From contig BJUT01000017.1 of NCBI GenBank assembly GCA_007988745.1, positions 1 through 64,000 on the forward strand: 64,000 nt of DNA. The letters run 5' to 3'. Every line of letters starts with the position of its first letter. Positions within the stretch are counted from its first letter, which is position 1. Shown here one piece after another: positions 36,425-47,246 of this stretch. This DNA comes from Pseudoalteromonas atlantica. GTDB taxonomy: Bacteria > Pseudomonadota > Gammaproteobacteria > Enterobacterales > Alteromonadaceae. The notes under the pieces are model-generated. The model had not been told where the DNA came from. It saw only the letters and a list, made by a program, of their open reading frames with translations, and ran no database searches. Position numbers and translations under genes: made by a program.

Positions 36425-38796
36425 AACTTTAAAAGCCTTAGTGAATTACTAATCACAATAATTGAGCTGGCAGACATACCAATAACGGCCATCCACGGGG
36501 CAACAAGCCCAAGCGCTGCAAGCGGTAAAATAGAAGCATTATACAACAAAGACAGCGCCAGGTTTTGCTTAATGATTCGCCTGGTTTGCTTAGCAACTTT
36601 GAGTAGGTGCGCAATTGAGGCTAAATCACTGTTTAACAGCACTACATCGGCACTGTTTTTAGAAATGTCGGCACCGGTTTCCATTGCAATGGATAAATGG
36701 GCACTGGCAAATACTGGGCTGTCGTTAATGCCATCGCCTACCATGGCAACCACTTCGTTTTGTGATGACCATTGCTCTACGGCGGTTTGTTTATCTTTAG
36801 GCGACAGGGCGCTTTGGCTGCTGTTGAGCTTTAATTGTTTTGCTATTTTTTGCCCAGCATCTGATGCATCGCCTGTGAGCATATGACAGCTCAAGTTTTG
36901 TGCTTGTAAGGTACTTATAAGCTCATTGGCACCGGGTTTTACTTTATCTATAAAGTAAAAACGAGCAACTACGCGTTTATTTATAAATAGGCTTGCTTGG
37001 GCATTTGTTTTTTTACTGTCAAACCAGCCGCTTTTACCAATAGCGTAATGTTCATCTGCGCTTTGTGCACTAATGCCCATACCAGGGTGTACAGTAATGT
37101 TTGTAAGGGCAATCTCGGTGGTGGCGTATTTATTAAATGCACTGGCTATGGGGTGCTCAGAATAACGCTCTAACTGGGCTGCAATATTAAGCGCTTGCTC
37201 TTTAGAGATTGTGTCATCGAGTATATCAATGGCATCTAAGCTAAATTTACCTTGTGTGAGGGTGCCTGTTTTATCAAAGGCAAACAGCGTTAATTGCGAG
37301 AGGGTTTCGAGCACATGTGCTTGTTTAATTAACACCCCTTTGCGGGTGAGCGTGGCTACAGCGCACGTTAATGCGGTAGGTATAGCAAGGCTAAGCGCGC
37401 AAGGGCAAGTGGCAACCAATACAGAAATAGTGATCCAAAACGCGTGCTCTGGGTCAATTTGGTACCAGCCAACGGCCGTTATAGAGGCAAAAACTAGCAA
37501 GCAGGCAATAAACCACTGGGCAACTTTATCGGTAATTTCTACCAGTTTAGGGCGCTTGGTAAGCGCAGTGTGTTGCAAGTGTATAATTTGGTTTAGTAGG
37601 GTGTTTTGGCCAATTTTATTTATTTTTATTTCTATTACGCCATCGTGATTAACACACCCGGCATATACATTGTGGCCAATAAACTTATTAACGGGCTGAT
37701 GCTCACCGGTCATCATCGACTCATCAACGCTTGTTTGCCCCTTGATAAGCTCTCCGTCAGCGGGAATAGTTTCGCCAGCTTTTATGAGTACAACATCATT
37801 CAGCTTAAGTTTTTTTGCAGCAATAATATGCTCTTGGCCGTTATCATCAAGGGTGCGGGCGGTTAAAGGTAGCAGCTTTTGTAAGTTGGCGGTAAACTCG
37901 CTGGCTTTTAATCGGGCCCTAAACTCAAGGTATTTACCTAATAATAATAAAAAGGTAAACATACATACCGATTCAAAATACACTTCGCCTACTTGCATAA
38001 ATGTGGCATAACAGCTGGCGCTATACGCACCAAAAATAGCCAGCGAAACAGGTAAGTCCATATTTAACTGTTTTGCTTTTAAGCCATTAATAGCATTAGT
38101 TAAAAAGGGTAATGCGCTGTATAAAATAACGGGGGAGGCAAGCACTAGGCTTATCCACCTAAAGTATTGCTCAAAGTTATTATCCATACCCGAGAACATG
38201 CCAAAGTACATGGCAAAGGCAAACATCATCACTTGCATGGTCATCAGCCCTGCAACACCTAAGCGGCGTATATAGGCTTTTGCTGTTTGTTGCTTTTGTT
38301 GGGCTTCGTCATCGGCTTGAAACGGGTAAGCTTTATAGCCAATTTTGGCTAAGGAAGTAATAATTTCGCTTAGCGGGGTTTGGGTTTTATCCCATTGGAT
38401 CATGGCACGGTTAGTTGAGGTATTAACATCAACGCGCTTTACCGTTTTTAAGCTAAGTAATTGCTTTTCGATAAGCCATGCACACGCGGCGCAGGTAATG
38501 CCTTCAACACTTAAAAGTACTTGGGATAAGTTATCGGTTGTGGCTATAAACTCATCTTGTATGTCTTCGTTGTCGTAGCTTTTAATAAGCGCGAGTTGCT
38601 CAGGGACTAACTGCTCTACTTTACCAGCGCGTACGGTGCGGTATTTGTAATAGTCGGTCATGCCTTGGTCAACAATGTTTTGCGCAACTGCTTGGCAGCC
38701 AATACAGCACATAGGCTGTGGCGTGTTATCTATTGTTACGGTTGCGCGAAATCCATTTGGCACACTTTCAAGGCAATGAAAGCAAGAAACGCTCAT
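36421..38796 (-). CDS. ccoI: Copper-transporting P-type ATPase CcoI (FixI)
   Basis: P1B-type copper ATPase of 791 aa that supplies copper for the cbb3 oxidase. In order: an N-terminal Cys-rich domain (CFHCLESVP, CCIGCQAVAQ), a heavy-metal domain with GITCAACAWLIEK, eight TM segments with CPCALSLAIPTAL in the sixth, TGEH actuator loop, phosphorylation motif FDKTGTLTQG, and GDGINDSPVFASA hinge. It is in the same direction as ccoH, just upstream with eight bases between, and overlaps ccoS. Confidence 0.95.
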   Translation of the reverse strand: MSVSCFHCLESVPNGFRATVTIDNTPQPMCCIGCQAVAQNIVDQGMTDYYKYRTVRAGKVEQLVPEQLALIKSYDNEDIQDEFIATTDNLSQVLLSVEGITCAACAWLIEKQLLSLKTVKRVDVNTSTNRAMIQWDKTQTPLSEIITSLAKIGYKAYPFQADDEAQQKQQTAKAYIRRLGVAGLMTMQVMMFAFAMYFGMFSGMDNNFEQYFRWISLVLASPVILYSALPFLTNAINGLKAKQLNMDLPVSLAIFGAYSASCYATFMQVGEVYFESVCMFTFLLLLGKYLEFRARLKASEFTANLQKLLPLTARTLDDNGQEHIIAAKKLKLNDVVLIKAGETIPADGELIKGQTSVDESMMTGEHQPVNKFIGHNVYAGCVNHDGVIEIKINKIGQNTLLNQIIHLQHTALTKRPKLVEITDKVAQWFIACLLVFASITAVGWYQIDPEHAFWITISVLVATCPCALSLAIPTALTCAVATLTRKGVLIKQAHVLETLSQLTLFAFDKTGTLTQGKFSLDAIDILDDTISKEQALNIAAQLERYSEHPIASAFNKYATTEIALTNITVHPGMGISAQSADEHYAIGKSGWFDSKKTNAQASLFINKRVVARFYFIDKVKPGANELISTLQAQNLSCHMLTGDASDAGQKIAKQLKLNSSQSALSPKDKQTAVEQWSSQNEVVAMVGDGINDSPVFASAHLSIAMETGADISKNSADVVLLNSDLASIAHLLKVAKQTRRIIKQNLALSLLYNASILPLAALGLVAPWMAVIGMSASSIIVISNSLRLLKL

Positions 38797-38804
38797 AGTG
38801 GTGG

Positions 38805-39296
38805 CTACTTATAATTTGGGGTAACTAACAAAGGCTGCTCTGTAGGAAGAGTAATGTTTTCTTTTAACTTCCAACTATCATCCACCGGCTCTATAAATAC
38901 AGAGTAAGCACCTGGTGTGTAGTTATCTAAAAGGGCAGTAAATTCTTTATTTGCATTAGGGGTAAGCGTTGCTTCAAAGTCATGCGCTTTGATGGTGCGA
39001 TGATAAAAAGACAGCTTTAAAGCGTGTACGTTACTATAATCGCCTTTGGTAAAGGCAAAACTGGCACGCTCGTTTGTAACATTAAGCTTGCCATGTAAAA
39101 ACAGAGCTTTGGCTTTTTCAAACTTAGTAAGTTCTAAGTTTATTGCTTTGCCTTTTTTATAGTAATCATCAACCACCATATCTGGGCCGTTGCCCACAGC
39201 AGTAATAATTAAGGTTATGCACCCAATAATGGCCGCTAGCGGAAAAAAGATTAAAAACCAAGGCCAAAAATTTTTATACCACGGAGTAGGTTGCAT
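38805..39296 (-). CDS. ccoH: Cbb3 oxidase assembly protein CcoH (FixH)
   Basis: This 163-aa membrane-anchored assembly protein has one TM (about residues 9-35, NFWPWFLIFFPLAAIIGC), then a periplasmic FixH domain with VDDYYKKGKAINLELTKFEKA. It starts the ccoH-ccoI-ccoS-tauE-like transcript, after the cco structural terminator. CcoH is a stable partner of the oxidase during assembly. Confidence 0.93.
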   Translation of the reverse strand: MQPTPWYKNFWPWFLIFFPLAAIIGCITLIITAVGNGPDMVVDDYYKKGKAINLELTKFEKAKALFLHGKLNVTNERASFAFTKGDYSNVHALKLSFYHRTIKAHDFEATLTPNANKEFTALLDNYTPGAYSVFIEPVDDSWKLKENITLPTEQPLLVTPNYK

Positions 39297-39354
39297 AGTT
39301 GCTCTAAAATTAGTTTAGGTAGGGCTATTTTATAGCAAATATTTGTAAAAGACT

Positions 39355-39386
39355 AAAAAAAAGCCTCCGACTGGAGGCTTTTTTGA
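39355..39386 (-). terminator. Terminator of ccoNOQP
   Basis: A 12-bp stem (39357-39368 with 39373-39384) has a four-base loop flanked by A and T runs on both strands, so it also works as a bidirectional terminator. It lies about 50 bases after the ccoP stop. Confidence 0.92.
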
Positions 39387-39437
39387 TCTGGATTAATCTG
39401 TTGAAATAAAAAGATTAATTAATAGTTAACTCGGTGT

Positions 39438-40472
39438 TTATTTATCTTGCGATAAACTGTAAACATAAGCAGTTAACAGGTGAATTTTATCTTCACCTAA
39501 AATGTCTTTCCATGCTGGCATTACACCGGCGCGGCCATGGTTAAGGGTTTCTTCAACAGCGCGTTGAGAGCCACCGTATAACCAAATGTTATCTGTAAGA
39601 TTTGGTGCACCAAACGGTAAGTTATGTGCAACAGAGCCTTTACCATCTGCACCGTGACACGCGGCACACATCGCAAACTTAGCGGCACCTGCAGCGGCAT
39701 CTTTTTGGTTAACAGTACGACCAGACAAGCTAAGTACGTGCGCTGTCATTTCTTTAACGCCTTGCTCACCAAGTGCTGCACTCCAAGAAGGCATTGCTGC
39801 TACACGACCATAAAGAAGTGTTTCTTTAATTTTGTCTGGTGAACCACCGTATAACCAATCTTTATCAGTTAGGTTAGGGAAGCCAGTTGCACCACGTGCA
39901 TCTGAACCATGACATTGAGCACAGTTTTGCGAGAATAAACGCTGACCAATTTCAAGTGCTAACTGGCCGTCTGTTTGTTCATGCTTTTCGCCATTTTCAA
40001 GGGCTACTTGCTGCGCTGCATCACCTTCAAATTTAGAGTTAACTAAATCTAATACTGGTACTTGTGCAAGCTTGTTAAAAATAGGACCAAAGCGCTCTTG
40101 TGCTGCTTCGTATTCTTTATCAAGCTTTACATAGCGGCCTTCTTCTTTTGCTTTAGCCGTAGCTTCTTTAGATTCAGCTAAAGAGGTAATACCTTGGTTA
40201 GAGCTTGTCCATTTACCTAAGCCTTCCCAGTTACCTAAACCTGGATAAGCTGCTAAGTAATATACCGACCAAATAAATGTTGCGAAGAACATGTACGTCC
40301 ACCATTTTGGTAGTGGATTATTTAGTTCGGTAATGCCGTCATATTCATGTCCGCAGTCTTCACCTTCTTTTACGCCAGCATAGTTTTTAAGGTTCCAAAC
40401 TAATAAGCTAAAAATGATGATTAAGCAGGCTAGGGTTAATACAATAACCCAAATACTCCAAAAGCTAGTCAT
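39438..40472 (-). CDS. ccoP: Cbb3 oxidase diheme subunit CcoP
   Basis: This 344-aa cytochrome c subunit has an N-terminal TM (FWSIWVIVLTLACLIIIFS), the CcoP segment PLPKWWTYMFFATFIWSVYYLA, and two heme c motifs, CAQCHGSD and CAACHGAD, each with a later Met ligand. It feeds electrons to CcoO and CcoN. The ATG overlaps ccoQ by four bases. Confidence 0.96.
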   Translation of the reverse strand: MTSFWSIWVIVLTLACLIIIFSLLVWNLKNYAGVKEGEDCGHEYDGITELNNPLPKWWTYMFFATFIWSVYYLAAYPGLGNWEGLGKWTSSNQGITSLAESKEATAKAKEEGRYVKLDKEYEAAQERFGPIFNKLAQVPVLDLVNSKFEGDAAQQVALENGEKHEQTDGQLALEIGQRLFSQNCAQCHGSDARGATGFPNLTDKDWLYGGSPDKIKETLLYGRVAAMPSWSAALGEQGVKEMTAHVLSLSGRTVNQKDAAAGAAKFAMCAACHGADGKGSVAHNLPFGAPNLTDNIWLYGGSQRAVEETLNHGRAGVMPAWKDILGEDKIHLLTAYVYSLSQDK

Positions 40473-40654
40473 TTTTCAGACTCCTTTTCCTCGTTAGAGA
40501 GTGTGTTGTTATGTTTTTTTTCATCTTCGAAAATGGCATTAGCAGCGTCATCAAAACGATTTTTGCTACGCTTGCTGTATGCCCATACAACAATCACAAT
40601 AAACAATACTAAAATTACCAGAGTCAAAATGCCTCTGTATGTTCCGTAATCCAT
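40469..40654 (-). CDS. ccoQ: Cbb3 oxidase subunit CcoQ
   Basis: This small single-TM subunit (61 aa) has the TM at about residues 9-26 and a charged tail. It stabilises the oxidase complex. It sits between ccoO (five-base gap) and ccoP (ATGA overlap), the canonical position. Confidence 0.93.
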   Translation of the reverse strand: MDYGTYRGILTLVILVLFIVIVVWAYSKRSKNRFDDAANAIFEDEKKHNNTLSNEEKESEK

Positions 40655-40659
40655 AATAA

Positions 40660-41337
40660 TTACTTCAAGTGGGTGCCAAGTTGCTGTAAATACGCGATTA
40701 GGGCTTGCATTTCTGTTGCGCCTTCGCCGTTATTCATAGCGTTAACTTTATCAACATCTGCTTGTAGCTCTTCGTCGCTGCCATAACCTAAACCCGGGTG
40801 TTTAGGGTTTTCTGGGTTAATAGCAAAAGTATCACGGAAAATTTGTAGTTTTTTCAGAGTCAGGCTGGTATCAACCTTTGTCTCTGCTAACCAAGGAAAA
40901 CCTGGCATGTTCGACTCAGGAACCACGGCGCGTGGGTCAACTAAGTGTGCATAATGCCAATCGTCCGAGTAACGGTTACCTACACGTGCAAGGTCAGGAC
41001 CAGTACGTTTAGAACCCCATTGGAAAGGGTGATCCCATACTGATTCGCCCGCTACAGAGTAGTGACCGTAACGCTCAACTTCATCACGAAAAGGACGAAT
41101 CATTTGTGAGTGACAGTTATAACAACCTTCACGTACATAAATGTCACGACCTTCCATTTCAAGCGCGTTAAGTGGGCGCAAACCTTCTACAGGTTTTGTT
41201 GTATCGTCTTGGAACATTAGCGGAGTAATTTCAACTAATGCACCAAAACTAATAGCAAAAACAGTCAGAATAGCCATTAGGCCAACGTTCTTTTCTACTA
41301 TTTCATGTTTGTTTTGTGAATTTTTATTGCTCATCAT
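40660..41337 (-). CDS. ccoO: Cbb3 oxidase monoheme subunit CcoO
   Basis: Monoheme cytochrome c subunit of 225 aa with one TM ([20 protein letters not shown]), heme motif [12 protein letters not shown] and Met ligand segment [10 protein letters not shown]. It lies nine bases downstream of ccoN. Confidence 0.96.
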   Translation of the reverse strand: MMSNKNSQNKHEIVEKNVGLMAILTVFAISFGALVEITPLMFQDDTTKPVEGLRPLNALEMEGRDIYVREGCYNCHSQMIRPFRDEVERYGHYSVAGESVWDHPFQWGSKRTGPDLARVGNRYSDDWHYAHLVDPRAVVPESNMPGFPWLAETKVDTSLTLKKLQIFRDTFAINPENPKHPGLGYGSDEELQADVDKVNAMNNGEGATEMQALIAYLQQLGTHLK

Positions 41338-41346
41338 CTCACTCCG

Positions 41347-42780
41347 TTATGCTAATTGTGCTTGCGCGTCTAACTTCAGTGATTCTTTCTCAGCTGAAAT
41401 TGTACGCAGAACGTTATAAGCCATAACTAACATACCTGTAACGATGAATACACCGCCTACAAAGCGCATAATGTAGAAAGGATGTGATGCTTCTAAAGAC
41501 TGAACAAAGCTGTACATTAGTGTACCGTCAGAGTTAACTGCGCGCCACATTAGACCTTGCATAACACCTGAGATCCACATTGCAACAATGTAAAGTACAA
41601 CACCTACAGTGTGTAACCAAAAGTGCGTGTTAACCAATTTAACGCTGTACATACGACCTTGTGCGAATAACGCAGGAATAAGGTGGTAAATAGCACCAAT
41701 TGAAATCATCGCAACCCAACCGAGTGCACCTGAGTGTACGTGGCCGATAGTCCAATCTGTGTAGTGAGATAATGCATTTACAGATTTAATTGCCATCATT
41801 GGGCCTTCAAACGTAGACATACCGTAGAAAGACAATGAAACAACTAAGAAACGCAGTACTGGGTCGGTACGTAGCTTATGCCAAGCGCCAGAAAGCGTCA
41901 TTATACCGTTAATCATACCACCCCAAGACGGTACAAATAGGATAATAGACATAACCATACCTAAACTTTGCGTCCAATCAGGAAGCGCAGTGTAGTGAAG
42001 GTGGTGAGGACCTGCCCAAATGTAAAGTGAAATAAGTGCCCAAAAGTGAACTACCGATAAACGGTAAGAGTAAACTGGGCGACCTGCTTGCTTTGGTACA
42101 AAGTAGTACATCATACCTAAGAAACCAGCCGTTAGTAGGAAACCTACAGCGTTGTGACCGTACCACCACTGAACCATAGCATCTACCGCACCTGCGTAGA
42201 TTGAGTATGATTTAGTTAATGACACAGGCACTGCCATGCTGTTTACAATGTGTAGCACTGCAACAGTAATAATAAAGCCAGCGTAAAACCAGTTAGCAAC
42301 GTAGATGTGCGATACTTTACGTTTGATCAGCGTACCAAAAAATACCACTGCGTAAACTATCCATACTACTGCGATTAAAATATCGATTGGCCACTCAAGC
42401 TCTGCATATTCTTTAGAGCTAGTAATACCCAGTGGTAATGTAATTACGGCTAATACAATAACAAGCTGCCAACCCCAAAAAGAAAAAGCGGCGAGTTTGT
42501 CTGAGAAAAGGCGCGTTTGACAAGTACGTTGAACGACGTAATAAGACGTCGCAAAAAGTGCACTGGTACCAAATGCGAAAATTACTGCGTTCGTGTGTAA
42601 CGGACGTAGTCGAGAGTATGTTAACCATGGTGTATCAAAGTTAAGTGCTGGCCAAGCTAATTGGGCAGCAATCAGAACCCCAATACTCATGCCAACGATG
42701 CCCCAAATCACTGTCATAATAGCGAATTGGCGTACAACTTTATAGTTATACTCAGTTTGTGATGCTACTGTTTGGCTCAT
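41347..42780 (-). CDS. ccoN: Cbb3 oxidase catalytic subunit CcoN
   Basis: This 477-aa, 12-TM heme-copper oxidase subunit I reduces oxygen to water and pumps protons with high oxygen affinity. Metal ligands show in [12 protein letters not shown] (heme b His), [13 protein letters not shown] (CuB His), [11 protein letters not shown] and [13 protein letters not shown]. It is the first gene of ccoNOQP, with an FNR-like site upstream. Confidence 0.97.
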   Translation of the reverse strand: MSQTVASQTEYNYKVVRQFAIMTVIWGIVGMSIGVLIAAQLAWPALNFDTPWLTYSRLRPLHTNAVIFAFGTSALFATSYYVVQRTCQTRLFSDKLAAFSFWGWQLVIVLAVITLPLGITSSKEYAELEWPIDILIAVVWIVYAVVFFGTLIKRKVSHIYVANWFYAGFIITVAVLHIVNSMAVPVSLTKSYSIYAGAVDAMVQWWYGHNAVGFLLTAGFLGMMYYFVPKQAGRPVYSYRLSVVHFWALISLYIWAGPHHLHYTALPDWTQSLGMVMSIILFVPSWGGMINGIMTLSGAWHKLRTDPVLRFLVVSLSFYGMSTFEGPMMAIKSVNALSHYTDWTIGHVHSGALGWVAMISIGAIYHLIPALFAQGRMYSVKLVNTHFWLHTVGVVLYIVAMWISGVMQGLMWRAVNSDGTLMYSFVQSLEASHPFYIMRFVGGVFIVTGMLVMAYNVLRTISAEKESLKLDAQAQLA

Positions 42781-42981
42781 TTTCTGGCTTCCGCTGCAAT
42801 AAATGCGTTTAGAAATGAATTACCCACCGTTTAAAGTGGGGCCTACTATTTTCCCCAAGCGTATTACCTAAAACGTTCAAAGCCTGAATGCTTCAGAAAA
42901 CAAACTCGAGAAACCCTTATTTTTTGCGGGTGAAATGATAAATTTTTTGGCCTAAAAAAGATAGGTCAATTACATAAAATT

Positions 42982-42995
42982 ATGACATCAATCAA
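42982..42995 (-). promoter_or_regulatory. FNR-like site upstream of ccoN
   Basis: Read on the minus strand, TTGATTGATGTCAT has a perfect TTGAT half and a three-of-five second half (8/10 overall). It lies about 200 bases before ccoN, leaving a long leader. The 42781-43119 spacer otherwise holds the divergent start region of a lipoprotein gene and no other gene. Confidence 0.5.
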
Positions 42996-43119
42996 AGTTT
43001 GTGAGTTTGTTGTTTATTTTTTGATACAGATTGTACCTATATTAACCAAACATCACACTGGCTATTGTTATTTCATAGCATGCTAATTAAGATTTGTTTT
43101 TATTTAGCGCGAATTTGTT

Positions 43120-43545
43120 ATGCATATATATAGATTATCTTTGTTTTTAATGCTGTTTTTTGTATTAACAGGCTGTGACAATGCCAACCAAAAAGATCAA
43201 AAAGCACTGTTAAAAACAAATTGTGACACGAATCAGCGCTGTATTTATAATACCGGTGTTAAAGTATGGTTAAGTGATAAAAATATTACCCCCGAAACCC
43301 CCTTTAGTATTTACCTTGATTTACCCGCCCACCTAAAAATAGATAACGCTAAGCTTGAAAGTATAACCATGTATATGGGTTTTATTCCGCAAAAGTTCAC
43401 TAAAGAAGCAACTATTTATAAAAGTGACACTATGGTGGGCATATGCTCTGAGAAAAATATGCTGTGGCAACTGGTGCTTAATTTAAGCAATGTTCAAACT
43501 GGTGAGCAAATCACTCACTTTTATAATTTTTACGTAACGTATTAA
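43120..43545 (+). CDS. Lipoprotein of unknown function divergent from ccoN
   Basis: This 141-aa lipoprotein has signal peptide IYRLSLFLMLFFVLTGC with lipobox LTGC (Cys19). The mature domain has a Cys pair early (NCDTNQRC), a central FSIYLDLPAHLKIDNAKLES stretch and a third Cys in VGICSEKN, then a beta-type end (THFYNFYVTY). The family name is not recognised. It shares the spacer with the cco promoter, so control by oxygen is possible but unproven. Confidence 0.7.
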   Translation: MHIYRLSLFLMLFFVLTGCDNANQKDQKALLKTNCDTNQRCIYNTGVKVWLSDKNITPETPFSIYLDLPAHLKIDNAKLESITMYMGFIPQKFTKEATIYKSDTMVGICSEKNMLWQLVLNLSNVQTGEQITHFYNFYVTY

Positions 43546-44440
43546 GGTAACCTTTTCCTGCCAAACATTTTTTTAACTAGCACATAACAAAAGTCAGCTA
43601 TTAATTAGGTATTACTATAATAAGGCACTATTATTAAGCGGTACGTCTTATATATGGCAATAGCAGGTGTATAAAATTGTATTTAAAGCACTAACACACA
43701 TTTAAACCTCTTTGCTGCCTTGTATGCTGAAACTTTTTTTATTCTCATCTGTTTTATGTTGGTGTGCTTACTCGTACTTGTTATGGAGTGAATTGTCTTA
43801 CGCCAATAGGGTGTATTTTACTTGTTTATAGTAAAAGCGTATTGCTTGCATTACCGAGCATGTAAAAGTAGATCCTGCTTAGTTTCATGATAACTATTTT
43901 AATTAAGCTAAACGCCCTCAAATTAAGACCCTCTAATGATTTGCTAAATCAAATAACTCCTCCCGTTTCGAGCAAACGTTGAAGTCTCGCTGAACAAAAA
44001 ATATTACCAAAAAAACTAAATAAATAGCTTAATAAGACTATTTAAGCGGTAAATCTGCATATTTATGGTTATTAATTTTATTACAGCTTTACGGTTTTAC
44101 TAATGCGCTGTGATTAATATGTTAATTTTTCTAAAAAGGGTATATTTATCCATTAATTACATTTGATTACAATCTGCATAACTTTGATTTCAGGTGTGTT
44201 TTAATTGCTTTATATTAGTTTTATCTCAATGATTTTTAATTGTTTTTTTTAGTTAACACTGAAACAAGTTATAACCTTTGTACCTTTTTTGGTTATTCTT
44301 TTTTGATGTTGTATATATAGCGATCTTCCATTAAGTTTTTGTTCAGTTAACTCAGCCTAAGTTGCCCCCCCTGACTCACAATTCTTATAAAAAGTGAGCA
44401 TTACCAATCAAGGTAAATTTCCAACAAGTAGGGTTTATTC
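43546..44440. other. 0.9-kb AT-rich spacer before a TonB receptor
   Basis: No convincing reading frame on either strand. Features seen are short AT-rich runs, a few small stems and, close to the receptor, a CTCAC/GTGAG stem near 44385-44400. It may carry a long leader, regulatory sites or an unannotated small RNA; nothing specific can be named. Confidence 0.4.
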
Positions 44441-47143
44441 ATGAAAAAATCAACTCTTGGTTTAGCTGTAATCGCAGCAATCCCAATGTTCTCAAGTATG
44501 CAAGTAGTAGCGGCCGAAGATGGCGCAAACGCTATTGAAAAAATTCAAGTAACGGGTTCTCGCATTAAGCGTTCGGATATGGAAAACGCCAGTCCAGTTA
44601 CATTAATTGGTGCAGACGATATTAAAGCAATGGGTGCAACAAGCATCGATAGCGTATTACAAAAGATGACTGCTACTGGCGGTGCAATGACCAACCCAGG
44701 TATTAACAATGGTTCGGGTGGTAATGCTTCTATCGATTTACGTGGTTTAGGTTCACAACGTACATTAGTACTTGTAAATGGCCGTCGTATGATCAACTCG
44801 GGCACAGGCGCTGCTTCTACTGTCGATTTAAATACTATCCCTGTTTCTATGATTAAATCGGTTGAAGTACTTAAAGATGGGGCATCTGCTGTTTATGGTA
44901 CTGATGCGGTTGCTGGTGTTGTGAATATCATTTTAAAAGATGATTTCGAAGGCCTAGACATGAATGCTAACACAGCAATCACTGGCGAAGGCGATGCTAC
45001 AGAAAATTCAGTTGACTTCACTGTAGGTACTTCATTCGATAAAGGTAATATTGTTATCGGTATGCAGTACACTGACCGTGGTAAAGCATCGCAGGCAGAT
45101 CGTAGCTTTTCTAACTGCCCACTTGCTGAAGGCTCTAACGGACTTTACTGTACAGGGTCTTCATATAACGAAGGCGGTCACATTTGGAACGGTAATGGTG
45201 AAAAAGGTACCACCGTTGATGCTAGCGGTAAAGATATTAGTGTTTCATTAATTGATGACTCTGGTGTTACTGGTCGTGGTGGCGATTATCATCGTTACAC
45301 TAATGAAGATGCTTACAACTATTCTCCTTCAAGCTATCTTTACACGCCAATGGAGCGCTTAAACTTAACTGGTCTTGCTACTTATGAGCTATCTGATGAC
45401 ACAAGTTTATTTGCTGAGTTTACTTATACTAAACGTTGGTCAGAGCAGCAAATGGCGCCTCAGCCAGTATGGTTTGATTTTGAATATACAGAAGATATGG
45501 GTGATTCACTTCTAAGTCAAAGCTATGATAATCGTGTTGACTTAGATGGCGATGGCTACTTAGATAAAGATGCAAATGGAAATTACGTCACGCAAGAAAC
45601 TAACTACCAATACGGTGATAAAATTTCTTACGGACGTCGCATGTCTGATACAGGTGCACGTTATTTTGAACAGTCAGTTGATACAGTAAGAGCTGTTGTT
45701 GGTGCTCAGGGTTTCATTAGTGATTACTCTTGGGACATATCAGCTAACTTTGGTCGTAACGATTCAGTTGATAAGCTAAGTAATCTTCATAATATGGGTG
45801 CCATTCAAGATCAGATCTTAGAGGGAAGTTTTAACCCACTTGATCAAAATGCATGGACATCTGAAGATTTCCGTAAAAATGTTTACACTGAAGTAAACAA
45901 TGGTGGTAGTCAGTTATTTATCTTAGCAGCATCTGTTTCAGGTGAAATGTTTGAAATGCCAGCTGGTTATGCAGCGTTTGCAGCAGGTGTTGAACGTCGC
46001 CAAGAAAAGGCGTGGTATACGCCTGACTCGCTTACAGCTCAAGGCTTAGCTAATGATCCTATGGTAGAACCAACATCAGGTGGTTTTGATGTAAATGAAG
46101 CTTATGTGGAATTTGCTATCCCATTACTTGCAGATGCACCTTTTGCTCAAAATGTAGAGCTAAGTGCTGCAATTCGTGCTTTCGATTACAGTACTTTTGG
46201 TTCTGATGAAACATGGAAACTAGGTCTTACATGGAAAGTAAATGAAGAATTAATGTTGCGTAGTGTTGTTTCTACAGCTTTCCGTGCACCAACAGTATCT
46301 GAACTTTACTCTGGTAATTCACCTTCTTTCGAGCAAATTAGTTACCCTGGCGCTCAGGAGCAGGCAGAAGTAACTGTAGGTGGTAATGACCAATTAACAC
46401 CTGAAGAAGCAGATACACTAACGGCAGGTATTGTTTATGAGCCGCAGTGGCTTGATGGCTTCTCAATGACATTGGATTATTACAAAATCGAAATTGAGAA
46501 TGCAATTGCGTCTGTTGATAATCAATACATTGTTGATCAATGTTTAAATAATGCTGGTAATTCAAGCTCTGCTTTATGCCAATCTTCTAATGTGTCAATG
46601 GATGCGACTGGTCGAGTTAAGTTTAATAACCAGCTACAAAATATTGGTGCAGAGGAAACATCTGGTATCGATTTAAACTTAGCGTATAGCTTCGAAGCTG
46701 CTGGCTTAAATTGGAAAGCCGGGTTAGATACAACTTATTTAGATGAATATGTAGTAACTGTACTTGATGAGACAGTAGATTATGCGGGTCTTATTACATC
46801 AGGTTCTGGTGGGTATGCAGATATTAAATCTAATTTAACACTAAATGTATCAGGCGATCGTTGGGATGCACAGTATCAAGCGCGTTATATTGCTGGTATG
46901 GATAGCTACTCTTGTTTAGATGATGCTGACAGCTGTTATGCACCTACGACTCCTTCTGTCGTTTATCACGATATTAGCGGTAGCTTCTTAGTTAATGATA
47001 GCCTGTCTCTATCTGCGGGTATCAACAACTTATTTGATAAGCAACCTCCTTACTACACAGGTAACAACGATTCTAACACTGACCCGTACACATACGATGT
47101 ACTAGGCCGTCGTTTCTTTGCTGGTGTAAACGTTAAGTTTTAA
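44441..47143 (+). CDS. Large TonB-dependent outer-membrane receptor
   Basis: This 900-aa receptor has a signal peptide ending near VVAAE (residue 25), a TonB-box-like EKIQVTGSRIKRSDME and a plug domain with IDLRGLGSQRTLVLVNGRR, VEVLKDGASAVYGTDAVAGVVNIIL. A long barrel follows, with FRAPTVSELYSGN and a final FFAGVNVKF. This subtype, common in Alteromonadales, often takes up peptides or glycans. No linked degradation genes are present, so its ligand cannot be named. It has its own terminator. Confidence 0.93.
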   Translation: MKKSTLGLAVIAAIPMFSSMQVVAAEDGANAIEKIQVTGSRIKRSDMENASPVTLIGADDIKAMGATSIDSVLQKMTATGGAMTNPGINNGSGGNASIDLRGLGSQRTLVLVNGRRMINSGTGAASTVDLNTIPVSMIKSVEVLKDGASAVYGTDAVAGVVNIILKDDFEGLDMNANTAITGEGDATENSVDFTVGTSFDKGNIVIGMQYTDRGKASQADRSFSNCPLAEGSNGLYCTGSSYNEGGHIWNGNGEKGTTVDASGKDISVSLIDDSGVTGRGGDYHRYTNEDAYNYSPSSYLYTPMERLNLTGLATYELSDDTSLFAEFTYTKRWSEQQMAPQPVWFDFEYTEDMGDSLLSQSYDNRVDLDGDGYLDKDANGNYVTQETNYQYGDKISYGRRMSDTGARYFEQSVDTVRAVVGAQGFISDYSWDISANFGRNDSVDKLSNLHNMGAIQDQILEGSFNPLDQNAWTSEDFRKNVYTEVNNGGSQLFILAASVSGEMFEMPAGYAAFAAGVERRQEKAWYTPDSLTAQGLANDPMVEPTSGGFDVNEAYVEFAIPLLADAPFAQNVELSAAIRAFDYSTFGSDETWKLGLTWKVNEELMLRSVVSTAFRAPTVSELYSGNSPSFEQISYPGAQEQAEVTVGGNDQLTPEEADTLTAGIVYEPQWLDGFSMTLDYYKIEIENAIASVDNQYIVDQCLNNAGNSSSALCQSSNVSMDATGRVKFNNQLQNIGAEETSGIDLNLAYSFEAAGLNWKAGLDTTYLDEYVVTVLDETVDYAGLITSGSGGYADIKSNLTLNVSGDRWDAQYQARYIAGMDSYSCLDDADSCYAPTTPSVVYHDISGSFLVNDSLSLSAGINNLFDKQPPYYTGNNDSNTDPYTYDVLGRRFFAGVNVKF

Positions 47144-47162
47144 TTAGCACATTAATCGTATT

Positions 47163-47190
47163 AAGGCTCAGTGTTTACTGGGCCTTTTTT
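47163..47190 (+). terminator. Terminator of the TonB receptor gene
   Basis: AAGGCTCAGT pairs with ACTGGGCCTT (one G-T pair) across a four-base loop, then T run. Confidence 0.88.
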
Positions 47191-47246
47191 ATTGAACAAA
47201 ATTAAGGAGACCAGTACACTTATACACTCAATAAAAGGAGAGTTGT

